Shown: one piece after another, positions 22,338 to 33,448 of the stretch | How the letters are laid out: each line of letters begins with the position of its first letter | Position numbering within the stretch: position 1 is the stretch's first letter | From: Wolfiporia cocos | Lineage: Eukaryota; Basidiomycota; Agaricomycetes; Polyporales; Phaeolaceae | Assembly (NCBI GenBank): GCA_029448655.1 | Contig: JACCLO010000001.1 | Location: 1,302,001 to 1,366,000, forward strand | Direction of reading: 5' to 3' | Length of the DNA stretch: 64,000 nt | Made by a program: the position numbers and the translations under genes | Notes under the pieces: generated by a model | Databases searched by the model: none | Seen by the model: only the letters and a program-made list of their open reading frames with translations | Told to the model about the DNA's origin: nothing

Positions 22338-25300
22338 TCATTCTAGCGACAACTGCTCCAAAGAGGTCGTAGAGTCGATGTGAGGTTCATGCACAACAAT
22401 ATCCATCACTGACCTATGTGAAAGGTGAGCAAATTGCGAGTTTTCAGAATCTGAGTTGCGGGACGTACCGAAGGTGCATAGTAAAGCCAGACTGTACATC
22501 TGTCAATAGCAATTCCTCGACTGGATGCACGCCGGGTGTTAGAGCCAAAAAGTCCATTCGCACCGACTGACAAGTCGATGGCAGAAGCGGCCTTGATACC
22601 ACCCTGTGAATAGCATGTCCGACACACCACATGGAGCAGACACTCACCCTATCCGTACTCGATTTTCCAGAGGCAGAATCCCAGGAGCCCCCACTTCGCC
22701 CTTTCGCCCGCCATCACCGCGTCCTTTACGCCTCCGCCTTCGCTCCTCAGGATGGCTAATCTCGAACCGCCGTGTCCACGACGATTGATTGAAGACGAAA
22801 ATGTCCAGAGTAAACCGATCCAATGGGTAGATTTCGCCCGGTTCCCGCGTCCGTCCCTTCCCTTTCCCCGCGATGGGCAGCAACCCCACCGATACAATGA
22901 TGGGCTGACCGCCCGCCTCTGCCTTCGTCCCGATCTCTGCACCGACCTCCAAGCCAAGCGGGAAGCCCGCGACATTCAGTCCTGGCGTCGGGAGCGCACC
23001 TTGGCCGCCGCGATCGCGCCGCATCTCGACGCTAGGGCCAACAGTGCCTGCCGCACTTTGCTGCGCGAGCGGCGCCTGCCAGAACGGCGTCGGCGGTATC
23101 GGGGGCGGCGAGCCTGGATATGCAGGGTACGCGGGCGTGCGCGGCGTAGCCGGCTCAACGTCCACGCCGCCCGGGCTGAGGCTGTCCGTGTGCGCGGCGA
23201 AGGAGAAGTACGGGTCGTGCGGGCTCGGCAGGCCGTACGTCGTCGGCGAGCGCGCGTAGGACGCCTGGGCGACGGAGGGCGGCATGTATGCTCCCCGGAC
23301 GGTCGGCGCGGAGAACGTGTTAGGCAGACCGGACGTGGGCGTCGTCGGCCCAGCCGTCTGGGACTGCGGCTGGTTCGCGGGGTTCAGCATCGCGATGGGG
23401 CTTTGGTAGTTGATGGGCGAGAGCGCCTTGCGTGCCGACGGACTGTCGGGCGAAAGCGCATCGAGTGCGCTCAATGTGAATCGCTTGTTGCCTGCGATCA
23501 GCTGGCCTTGTTGTAGTGATACCCGCGATCCGTTCGGTGAGTTGAGTGAGTTCTGCAAGGCGGGAGCCGGGGTCGTAGGGAATGGCGAGGCGGGAGTAGG
23601 AAGCACGGTTTGTTCTGGCACATCGACCTCTGCATGACTAGTCGCAGCCGCCGAGGCAGAGGAGAAGTTCAGCTTGCAGCTCCAATAGGACGCATATGCA
23701 CGCGTCGGGTATATGAGACTCTCGTCTGAACGTGTGAGGTCTTCTCCCGTACTAACGCCTGATGCTCGTTCAAACGGCCTGACACTGATGTTTATCGATA
23801 CCGAACGTCGCACGTCCTGCGCTGCACTCGCCAAACTTGCCCGCTTTCCAGCAGGCCCACTTGAAGCCGTAGCAAGGGTAAACTCGTCGACCTCAGGCGC
23901 ACGCAAGAACGACACGGCATATAGCAAGTTCATCTGTTCACGCGGGCCGATATGCAGAGGAAAGACGTTCGCGCCGTCGCCCCAGCCGACGAGCATGGTC
24001 TTGGCTCCCGTGCCGCTGACGGACACATCCGCGCGCTCTATGGAAAAGTGGTAGTTCGGCCATGCGGATGAGGGGATGTCGGGAAAGAGATTTTCGATCT
24101 CCACCGAGAGGACGACCGTGTGCTCCTCGTTCCCCGCCTCGCGCTGTTCGCGCTCCTGCAGCGCGTCCTCGCTGTCATCTAGATCCAAGTCGGGATGGGC
24201 TGTATCGGGCTTCTTGTTGGCGTGCTTCTTGCGTGCCTCAGGAAGAAGAAAGTATGGGACGAAGACTGTGCGCATCCGGACGTGGAAGCCAGATACGATC
24301 TTCATTGTCTTCCGGTATGACTTGCGAAATGTTGCACTTGCAGCCGAAGGCTTGATAGCCTTGCCCGTGGTAGCGGTGGAAGGATATGGCTTCGCGCTTA
24401 CTACTTGAGCTGAGGAAGGCGGGAGAGAGAATGCGGTGCGGCGGGTGGTCAGGCCGAGGCGAGTAGAGGGCAAGCTCAGAGGTGGGTCAGAGGGCGAACT
24501 GAATGTCGGGTCTGTTCGTACCACGTAACCGTCCGCCAAGGTTGCAGCATAGAACACAGAGCAACTCACCAGCCTGCAATCCCTCGAGCAAGTTGACCTC
24601 GACAAAGCCAGCAAGCATGTCATCGTCTTCTGCATTGTTGGCAGAACTGTCTTCAGGTCCATTTGGTCTTACGGGTGACGTGGGATCCAATGCAATCCCG
24701 CCCGCCGCATCAATAAGAGCAGCCAGTGCCCGTCGGGGTGGCGTGATAGGCAACGGCCTCTCACGTAGAGTCGTCGACACGGTTAGAGAAAGCAATGGAT
24801 CGGCAAACTTGGTTGTCATGAACCCTGTGCGCAATTGAGCGACCTCTCGTGCACGAGATCGCCACGCACTCACGCACTAGGACGGACATGCGGTACACCG
24901 CGACCCACTCGCGCTTGTCACGCGCCCACAGCAGGGCGAACGCATCGGTCGACTCGCGCGAGGAACCCAGCACTTGTTCGCCCCACACGCCAGATGAGAG
25001 AGGCGTGCCCTGCGCTTGGACGTACTGGCGGTCAGACTCCGCCGCGGAAGGAATGGGGTGCGGTGTTGAGGGAGGAAAGATGGACGGATGCGCAGCAGCA
25101 AGCAGATTCATCGACTTTCCCTGCACTGTGCTAGTCCTCGAGGGGACAGGTGGCCGCCCTATTTCAGGCGGTGCGGGGTCAACCTGGGGGGCAGCGGGGG
25201 AAATGTAGGAGGCATCGTAGGAAATCTGAAGATGCGCAAGGAAGGAGAGAAAGTGTGCAGGTGGTTTAACCGTGGTGTCCTCGCTGGGGGCGGACGCATC

Positions 25301-25565
25301 GGGGAAACGTGAGACGAGGACGAAGTCAATCTTCTCATCTAGTGGGCACAACAGGTCGAGTGGTCAGTGCACAGAGAGCGCACAATGGACCCGCGCGATG
25401 CACCTCACCAAAGAATGCGACCTTTCTGTCAACAGTCTCTGAATGAAGACGAGCTAGCCATTCGTTCGCCTTGTCTCCTTCGTAGTAAGCCGGAAACTCA
25501 AGCGTTGTCGGCGGTGCGACGACCTCGAGCACGCTAGAGTTGAATAGCTCCTCGAATGTAGACAT
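22338..25565 (-). CDS. TRS65: TRAPP II complex subunit Trs65
   Basis: Six exons in transcript order: 25409-25565, 24874-25338, 24570-24824, 22648-24511, 22469-22591, 22338-22413. They give 979 aa. TRAPP II is the tethering and Rab-exchange complex at the late Golgi, and Trs65 is one of its specific subunits in fungi. The N-terminus (FEELFNSSVLEVVAPP, then DRKVAFFDEKIDFVLVSRFP) and the C-terminus (LPLENRVRIGPLLPSTCQSV, then FLALTPGVHPVEEL and LTDVQSGFTMHLRSVMDIVV) fit the family as I recall it. A Pro/Ser/Thr-rich disordered stretch of about 280 residues lies between beta-rich domains. The exon 2 to 3 junction was placed at a GTGAGT donor because the alternative would make an intron of only 34 nt. 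Confidence 0.85.
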
Positions 25566-25984
25566 TATGTGTGAACCTGCTCATGTGCCAGGTCACACAC
25601 AAGTGAGCACTATAATCGCTTGCCCTAGCGAGAACAAAAAGGCAAGGCTAAGGAAGTAGGGAGCCCGGAAGAGACGCGGCCAGTTGCACGCTCCCGTGAC
25701 ACGCAAATGCAGACACGTAACGCGACGCGCATCGCAACAAGTATTACTTGAGGTAATAGTGTAATCGCTCCTTCCATAGGCAATTGACCACGCGGACATG
25801 TGAGTGGTGGTCTCCCCATGCAATCCCATTATAAGAACAAACAATCCTCGATACATTACAGGTGCGTAGATGTCTAAGAGTGGTGCGCAGCATTGCGTAC
25901 TTTTGGTCCTGTGGCCATGAGGTAATGCGGGGGTTTGGCCATGGCGAGAGCAGCATCGTAGCCGATCGGTGCGGTTCGTGGCAT
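25566..25984. other. Intergenic
   Basis: Upstream region of Trs65 and 3' flank of the carrier gene. Nothing else is seen. Confidence 0.5.
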
Positions 25985-27222
25985 CTATACGTACTTGGAG
26001 AACCAAGGAATTAGGGATTGCGCCAATGTGTAGCTAAACACCAGCTTCGGGCCGACGACTAGGATCTGCGAGGGAATCAGCCTGCAAACGAATCCATTGA
26101 GGGTTAGTGGAACGCACCTTCGGCGTAAGACCCTTGAAAAGAGCCGTTGGGCCCTCGTTCCGGATGAGCTCCTTTACGACCGTCACGCCGCTAACCTTGT
26201 TCTCGAAGTTCGCGTTCTGGATGCGGGTCTTGATGAGGTCGAGCGGCGCCGCGACAGTGATCGACGCGACCGCACCGGCGATGGACGCGACGAAGTTCTG
26301 TCCCCACGTTGCCTTCGAGTAGTCCTGGATGCCGAAGGCGTACTCCTTTGTCACTGCTGACGCACCGAATAGCTAAATGCGCGCAAGCGCAAATGAAGTC
26401 ATGAATGAATCAGCCGGAGAATAGTGCACGGAGACATACCGCGAAACTACCGGGAGCGTTCCGTGCCATGGTCCAGCCCCAGCCGCGGTAGAGGGTGGTG
26501 CCCTCCTCCAGGAAGATGCGGATAACGCCCCGCCCGCGGAACGCCTCAGGGTTGACCTGACGCTTGATCTTGAGGGCATCAAGAGGGAGCAGGATCTAAT
26601 GATACCGCGGTCAACCGCGAGCGCGTCTGCCAGATCGGAGACAACGTACGACTTCACCAATGCCCGTCAAACTGCAACCTGTGAGTTGCGGGCAACAGCA
26701 GAAAAGATGTGTGCGCGTACCTCCCTGCTGTCGCCTGCAGCATCATCTTGCCCTTCCGCTCGCCGAACGTGTTCGTGAAGTTGGCCTTGTAGTTCCGCGA
26801 GAGCACGTCGCTGAACCATGGCTGCCCACCGTACTTGTATATCCGCTGTGTCACCTTGTAGCCCGCAGCATACCCGAGCCCAGGGAAGAGCGAAAGCAGC
26901 TTCTTGCCTAGCGGTGCAGCCGCGTACTCCCTGAAGATGATCGGGGAAAGCGTGGACAGCGACACCTGTATGAGTCGTCCAAGTCAGACGCTGCGAAACC
27001 GTGAACGCTGCTGGACGCGAACCTTGGACTTGTTGCTCATCAGCCGCTTGGCAATGGTGTCCACAGGGTGAAAGACCAGGAGTTCAGCAACACCTACAAG
27101 CAGCGCATTGTCACAATCTCAGGAATTCGGACTGCATTCGCTACTGGCATACCTGACGCTCCCGAGCCAAGGATCCTCGCGGCCCCGGAGTCGCTGCCCT
27201 TGACGTTCAGAGTGGGTGCCAT
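25985..27222 (-). CDS. GGC1: Mitochondrial GTP/GDP carrier (GGC1-like)
   Basis: Seven exons in transcript order: 27153-27222, 27023-27093, 26721-26965, 26650-26671, 26440-26595, 26118-26372, 25985-26065. They give 299 aa, the standard carrier size. GGC1 exchanges GTP and GDP across the inner mitochondrial membrane and affects mitochondrial iron balance. Three repeats carry the carrier signature: FHPVDTIAKR, LLPLDALKIKR, APLDLIKTRI. The segments FPGLGYAAGYKVTQRIYKYG and YRGWGWTMARNAPGSFALFG resemble yeast Ggc1 closely from memory. Exon 4 is only 22 nt and was placed because SLTGIGEV reads through it in frame. Substrate assignment rests on similarity alone. Confidence 0.9.
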
Positions 27223-27795
27223 GGCGTACGGTCAGGCCTAGGATCTGGACGGGCAGAGAGAAGGCGAAGCTGGGGATTGAAATATTGACGCAGGACCCCA
27301 GCCGACTGAAATTTCGATGCGGCAGACTGGGTGAAGCCGCCACTGCTGCCAAATAAGCGCAAAGTGCTGATGAACCGGGGCGCCCACAAGCACCCACGGG
27401 TCTGACCAGTAACCACAAGGGTCATTCAGCAAAATCAGCATACTGCAGACGGCGCATTTGTCGAGATATCCCTATACAAAACGATGGCATGCATGACCAG
27501 CCTTACGAAAATAAACCAACAAGATACTGAGCATTATCCGTGTGGTCCAATTTAGTATCGGTACTTCGGCCATGATTTTGATTGATTGCTGTGCACGGGT
27601 AGGACCAAGAGCAGCATCGGCTGAAGAGAAAAGGGGCGTAGTATATCACTGTCATGGCACTTTGAAACGCGGTTCATTTGCATCTCCTTAGAAGTGGGGA
27701 CTGGGTACTGAGTACTGAACATACTGAACGCTGAAGTACAGAAACTGAAATCCGGTCCATTAGGTGCATATAGGATACTAGCCCACCGCATTTTC
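27223..27795. other. Intergenic
   Basis: Upstream region of the carrier gene and 5' flank of the 5S rRNA gene. Nothing else is seen. Confidence 0.5.
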
Positions 27796-27913
27796 ATCCA
27801 CGGCCATAGGACTTTGAAAACACCGCATCCCGTCCGATCTGCGCAGTTAAGCAAAGTGCCGCCCAGTTAGTACCACGGTGGGGGACCACGCGGGAATCCT
27901 GGGTGCTGTGGTT
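27796..27913 (+). rRNA. 5S ribosomal RNA gene
   Basis: The 118-nt stretch from ATCCACGGCC to GGTGCTGTGGTT matches fungal 5S rRNA. The internal promoter region is recognisable (GCATCCCGTCCGATCTGCGC, AGTTAAGC, TAGTACCACGGTGGGGGACC). The ends pair to form helix I (CCACGGC with GCTGTGG). A TTTT run follows as the RNA polymerase III stop. It is a single dispersed copy, as is common in some filamentous fungi. Differences from the sequence I remember fall in paired positions and keep pairing, so the copy is probably functional. Confidence 0.93.
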
Positions 27914-28603
27914 TTCCCTTGGATTTCTGGACTTCATTTTCGCGAGTAGCTCGGACGTGACAATGAGCATAAGCATCAAATTAGTAAACTACTGTGTAGG
28001 TAGGCTGCCAGCTTACCTTACTACTTCATTCCTGATTTTTGATTAAATGCCAAGCTCTGTGTTTCATGACCCATGAAACCAGTGTTTGGACCTGTCTAGT
28101 ACAAAGAGTGAGCTTGCTTGCCTCTAGTTTCTGTGATCATATATGCTAGGAAATACGTCGATATCTTTGATTCTTCACACTACCTAACTCAGGAGGATCT
28201 TTGGCCGCATGAATGCAGTGCATCGCGTGACAATCATTTTCGCCGGATCGAAACAAATCGCGAGATGAGTTCCATGTCGAGGCTGACAGATCGTGAGTAA
28301 TACAAGAAATACAGCAATTATACAGGAGTACAATTCCACTCATAACATACATGTAAAGTAGGGCTGATCTAGCATCTCATGTCGGCTACTCCCTCGGCCC
28401 CCATCGCTTAAATCCCGAAGTGCTCCTGCTGCCTATCGCCACACTCAATACTCCGCCAATGGAATGATCTTTCCTGTATTGTAGTACGCCGGCATCCTTT
28501 TCCTCCGACCCAGCAGCTCGACGTCTCCGCTATCGAAGAATGAGTATCCAGCTACGGTACAGGCAACTCAATACCACATTTTCGCTCAAAGAAGAAACAA
28601 TCG
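27914..28603. other. Intergenic
   Basis: 3' flanks of the 5S gene and of the carnitine acetyltransferase gene. No gene is seen. Confidence 0.5.
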
Positions 28604-31458
28604 TCACGCACTCATGGTATCCTCGTCATCATGCTTCCCATGGCCGCTTATGGGCCGTCCGGTCTTCGAGTCGCGCAAGACACCCGAGTGGTCGACGAAC
28701 GGCTCCCCCTGCGGGTTCGCAGAGAGGTGCATCTCGATGAGCATGCGCCGCATGTCGCGCAAATAGCCCTCAAGCGTGTCCAAGAACCGGCGCGTCTGCA
28801 GATGCTTCGACGACGCGCACCTGCACCCACGCCGCACGCCACATCAGCACCGCGCCAAGACCACACACAAGCGCGACACTCACACGGAGATCCCCTCGTC
28901 CTTGATGATGTACCCGATGCCGTACCCGTCCGCCGCGACGGGCCCGAACCCGAACAGGCGCAGTGCGGGGTTCCCGCAGTTCGACGTGGACAGGATCGAC
29001 GTACCAAGCGTGCGCCAGCCCGCGTCCGCGAAGAGGGCCGGGAGCGGCGCGCGCCCGACGCTGCTGCGCGAGCTGACGCTCCCGCCGGGCGACGACGGCG
29101 AGTCCTCGTCCCGCACAGCGTCGCGCTCGCGTTGGATGAGGCAGTACAGCGCGTAGAGGTGCCTGCGAGCGAACGGGTCAGCTGAGGAAAGCGGAGGCAG
29201 GAAAGTGCCGTCACCTGTCCTGGCCAAGGCCTTGGCTGCATTCCTTCGTGAGTTTGACGTGACCCTTACATGCTTCTCGCAGCGCCGCAACTTTGTCTGA
29301 CAGCTTCGCCTCAGAGAAGAACGTCTATCGCGTAGAACTGAGCCGCGTGATCTCCCCCAGGATATGAACGCACGTACCTCCAAGAACTTGACGGTATGTG
29401 GCTGCACGGTACGGATGGCCTCTGTCCTCCCATGCAAGAAATGCTTGGTCATCGCCGGCTCATACGTGCACTCAATTCGCCCTGTGCATGATGAACTCCA
29501 TCCCTGCGAACATATCCTAAAACAAAATCCCGACGTACCGTATAGCCCATAGTACGCCGCCTGGAACGCCATCTGCACGAACGCATCCGGGCTGAACCCG
29601 TGACTGGTGATGAACGCCTTGCCGTACCCCTTGAATTCGAGCGCCTGGCAGTCGTTCTGGCATATCAGATCGCTCAGGCGCGTCTCCGCGAACCGGATCG
29701 CCGCACGCAGCTCGGGGAGCAGCGTCCACTCGAGCTTCTTCGGCGCCGTGTCGATCACGTAATTCGGGGGTGGTGGTGGCGCGGACCCGCGTGGCGGCTT
29801 GTACGACTTGGCATACGGTGAGAGTGGCGCGCGGAAGAGCGTTGGCGCGGAGGGGTTGATGGAGCGCGCGAGGAGCATCAGGCCCTCGGTAAATACATCT
29901 GCTGCGAATCTGGAGACATGTTGAGGTTCGAAGAACTAATCGAAAATTTGGCCACCGACCGTAGGACCGTGTGTCCGTCAACCCCGGTATGCTCAAAATT
30001 GATTCCAGCAGAGCCATCCGCGCACACAATGATTTGCAGCTATACCATCTAGGTGTGAACAGTCTATCCCGCATTCAGAAAACTATATCATATCCACCTT
30101 ATCGTACCATCTATTGGTACACGTTCCGACTTGAACGCCGTTGGCCAAGTTGTAGGTGCCACACAGGAAGTTGCTGCAAAGCTCCGCCAAGTTGCCTGGC
30201 GCCGCATCGTCGAGGCAGACAACGAACAGAGCGTGGTCGATGATCTGCAGACACGACTCGTTGTTCTGGTTCCTCGATAACGACTTGCGCAGGTCGGACC
30301 ATATCTTGCGGTTCTCTGTAGACAGCACCCCAATGGAGTTGCGCGCAACCTGAAATAAGATAGTAAAATCAGATCGACAGCGGCGAACAGCGAGGCGCAC
30401 TGACTTCGTGCACGGGGAGATCTTCAGCGTCTTTCACAATCGCCTGGAGATTCCGGAGGATCTCCCGCTCGGTGAGCACGGGTTGGTTTTCCGCGTCTAG
30501 AACGTCGAACCAATCTATCGTCCATGTCAATATCAATCCTAGAGAAATTGCGCTCTGGGAAACGTACAAAACTGGCCCCGACGAAGGACAACAACATGCC
30601 TCGAGTCGGGGTGTACCTCCATCTGGCAACCTTTCTGTTGTACAGCAGACGCCCATCAGCTTACATTACGGCTGCCTTGAAGGACAGACGCACCTCCGTA
30701 GGGATACGTGCGGTTCCGAACAACCTTGTGTATTGATCCATGTCGAGGGGTGCCCCTCGCAGAGAGTCGGGTTCGAGCACGCCGGTGCGCAGATCGTGTA
30801 TGAAGCCCAAAGAGGAGATGATAAGAGATGCTGCCCGCGGAAGCTGTGATCCACGATCTGGTGTTGGGTCATTCCTACACGGAATCAGGCCTCGGGACGG
30901 GTGCGATCAGGACGGCGGCTTACTCCAAGACGAAGAAGGGATTGAGGGCGAGCACAACGGGGTCGGAGTGTGACAGATATGATTCGTACCTGTTCGATCA
31001 ATCAAGTGAGACTAGACCGCATAAATTAGCGCGAGGTGATAAGTACCAGAATTCCTCGATATAGCTGCATGCGTGTTCAGCGTGGCTGGCGGTGAGCAGA
31101 TGCATCCAGACGGCACCCAAGAGATAGACTGACCTTGCTTTGTCCTCTGCGTATTTCTCGAGTCTCTCCTGCCACATAGGACCGCCATTCTGCAGGAAGT
31201 CCTCCACGGCCCTCTTTGTGCGCTCGTGCTCCTTGGCGTCTTGCAGGCCTTCCAGCGCCGCCAGGTATCGGCGGCACGTATCCTCCAGCGGCGGTATGGG
31301 TAACCTGGGGAGCTCATTCTGTCGTGCAAATGTGCGCGAGCTGCCGGTGAGCGAGCGCAAGGGTGACTTGTCTGGATTTGGCGGGTGAGAGTGAATGAGG
31401 TCGAAGACAACCATGGCGGAAGGGAGTCGAGCTTACGAGACGCGAGCTTGTCCTCCAT
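28604..31458 (-). CDS. Carnitine O-acetyltransferase
   Basis: Fourteen exons in transcript order: 31412-31458, 31134-31340, 31047-31064, 30924-30989, 30694-30874, 30568-30634, 30405-30514, 30098-30349, 29960-30039, 29539-29909, 29378-29481, 29215-29324, 28884-29162, 28604-28820. They give 702 aa. The enzyme moves acetyl groups between CoA and carnitine so that acetyl units can cross organelle membranes. Visible are LPRLPIPPLEDTCRRYL at the start of the choline/carnitine acyltransferase domain, the catalytic His in EHTGVDGHTVLR, YEPAMTKHFLHGRTEAIR, and the LSTSNC motif near the end. There is no SKL-type peroxisomal signal (the end is DTMSA) and no clear mitochondrial presequence, which suggests a cytosolic form. 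Exon 3 is 18 nt. The 5' join (31412 to 31340) is the least certain junction. Confidence 0.92.
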
Positions 31459-32288
31459 TGCAGGCGTAGTGTTTTATAGCAAGCGCGCCCTGAGTGATTG
31501 AAAGAGTAATGCTGTCATGAGGACCCCTGAAAGTCCTCCACTATGGTCTAGCCTAGTTCCCGCCGGCTTAGAGGGCAAGCAGCACCAGCCATCATTTGTC
31601 ATGCTCAGCATGTCGCTCAGACCCCGCATATCAGTAACATACCAGTGTTCGCAACGCACTGTTAGCGTGCCAACTGGCCTGTGACTTGACATATTAAATG
31701 AGTTTACTTCGAGACTTGGACTAGCTGTTCCTTCACCACGGTACGCTTTAGTTTTCGGCTGGCCTTCGGTGATATGAAAGCCGCAATTGCGTGTCAGATA
31801 GTCCGAGTACTAGCTGCCTTCACGCACAGCCAGATCGCAAGTCTCTGGAGGGATTTTCGGGGTCGTGATACTGTCTGGGCACGAGGAGGGATAAGAGTCC
31901 GATTAGACTACTTTAGGCTGATGTGGCACTGCGGGGTATTGATGCCACCCCGCCTGACCCCACCGATCGATCACATCATCCCCGCCTCCGCCTCCGTCTC
32001 CGCAGAAGATTCCAATCTGGGAGAAGCTCAGATCCTGATCTAATTCAGTTCCAAGCGTTCGCTAGTAAACATTGGTTGCATGCATACAGAACATTCAAAG
32101 ACATGCTAGTAGGCTGGGTTATCAGTAACAAGACCCGCGTACTGCGTCGGCTCTACGCGTATGACGGTGCATCCAAGTGCGTAGTTGCTGAAAGGCGGCT
32201 TCCGGCTTCCAAAGGTCCCCGACTCGGGTCCGGTCTCTGCATATCCGCAATCCGATGACTACGATTCGAGCAACTTCACGCTACAGCG
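31459..32288. other. Intergenic left of the retrotransposon
   Basis: Upstream region of the carnitine acetyltransferase gene, then about 500 bp with short open frames only. A coding-like stretch (DDYDSSNFTLQRCFGLLKDS) ends at the retrotransposon insertion point, so part of a disrupted gene may lie here. Confidence 0.4.
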
Positions 32289-32554
32289 ATGCTTCGGCCT
32301 GCTCAAAGACTCACTGACACTGTCACAAGCCGATTTTCTTCAGCTAGCTTGCGACTAGAGACAACCCTTATCTTATCTAAGCGCCCGCCTATGCATCACG
32401 TGCAAGGACCCCGAACACCCCACACGTGCCTACACAGACCCCGGACACTCTTGATGTGGCTCTACACCTACGATAGGGTTTACCATACTCTAAACGGTCT
32501 ATTAGTTTACGTAATACTGTACAGTAGCCAAACAATGTACAAACAGCCTAGGAG

Positions 32555-32560
32555 TATATA
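32555..32560 (+). promoter_or_regulatory. TATA box of the retrotransposon
   Basis: TATATA lies 34 nt upstream of 32589, the base predicted as transcript start from the self-priming match. Confidence 0.55.
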
Positions 32561-32588
32561 TGCTGGGACGGTCTCGGGCTAACACCCC

Positions 32589-32599
32589 AGACTCGTCTT
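32589..32599 (+). other. Predicted self-primer (5' end of the transcript)
   Basis: AGACTCGTCTT is the exact reverse complement of the 11 bases just after the LTR (32694-32704). In Tf1-like elements the first 11 bases of the RNA fold onto the primer-binding site and prime reverse transcription. Confidence 0.6.
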
Positions 32600-32693
32600 G
32601 GCCTTTGTTGCCTTGAGTAGCCTCAGACTAGGAATACGCTTTCACGCGAGTAATATTCCCCTGAGTAGTTGCTTGAGAATACGCTTGTGTCAT

Positions 32694-32704
32694 AAGACGA
32701 GTCT
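32694..32704 (+). other. Primer-binding site (self-priming type)
   Basis: AAGACGAGTCT starts one base after the 5' LTR. It has no TGG start or other sign of a tRNA 3' end, but pairs perfectly with 32589-32599 inside the LTR. Confidence 0.65.
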
Positions 32705-33448
32705 CCTCCCCGTTCTGAGTTCATTCCAGAACAACCCCGGCGCACTAGGGGCAAAGTGCACTGTTTCTTCGCCCTCGAGTTTCGACTCGGGTGTTTAAAC
32801 TTTTATCCTCCCGTATCCCAGGGACAAGGGACTGGGTTCTGGGGGAATACACTTGTGAACAGCGTGTAGGGGACCACTCCTACCGTTGCTTCTAAGCTAC
32901 TGGGCCACCGTCGTGCAACGCGGCGTAAAGGCTTTGGGTTACATCCCCACCGTAGTAGACGTGTACCCGACGCGAAATAATCAAAGGCGTTAAGGGGCCC
33001 TACGGCAGATTACAGAGGCACTGGGCACCTACATACGTGCATTACCGCACCGACTATACGGGCATTACCGCCCCCTCGTTACTATAACAACCCAGCGCCC
33101 CACCAGGCGGCTGAAGAGGCGCGACACAGCCTGTCCATACGGCCACTTGGCCCCATACGATAAATTTTAGACCCTCCATCCCAAGGGTTTAGATCCCGTG
33201 CCCCCGGTATCCCGAATTAGCTTCGGGGCTGGACGAGGTTTCGGAGGCAGGAATTTCTCGCCGGCTGAGGGAAGAAAACCCCTCGGCGTTTCTTGGCACA
33301 TCTCCGAAAAGAGGTGGTTCCTGAATAGAGTGGAAAGGCAGTTTCTAGTTACCACCCCGATCGCAGCTATAGGCTGATCCACAGTGGGCGGGTAGCGCTG
33401 TCATTCGCGACTCTACATTTCATACATACACATTCTTCACTACGTACA

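Larger units (their letters stand above)
32321..32692 (+). repeat. 5' LTR
   Basis: 372 bp from TGTCACAAG to CTTGTGTCA, identical to the 3' LTR. It contains a TATATAT box at 32555-32560. Confidence 0.97.

Noticed and set aside
28648..29241. 197-codon minus frame and 184-codon plus frame over the carnitine acetyltransferase
   Set aside because: Out-of-frame shadows in a GC-rich exon. The spliced enzyme accounts for the region.
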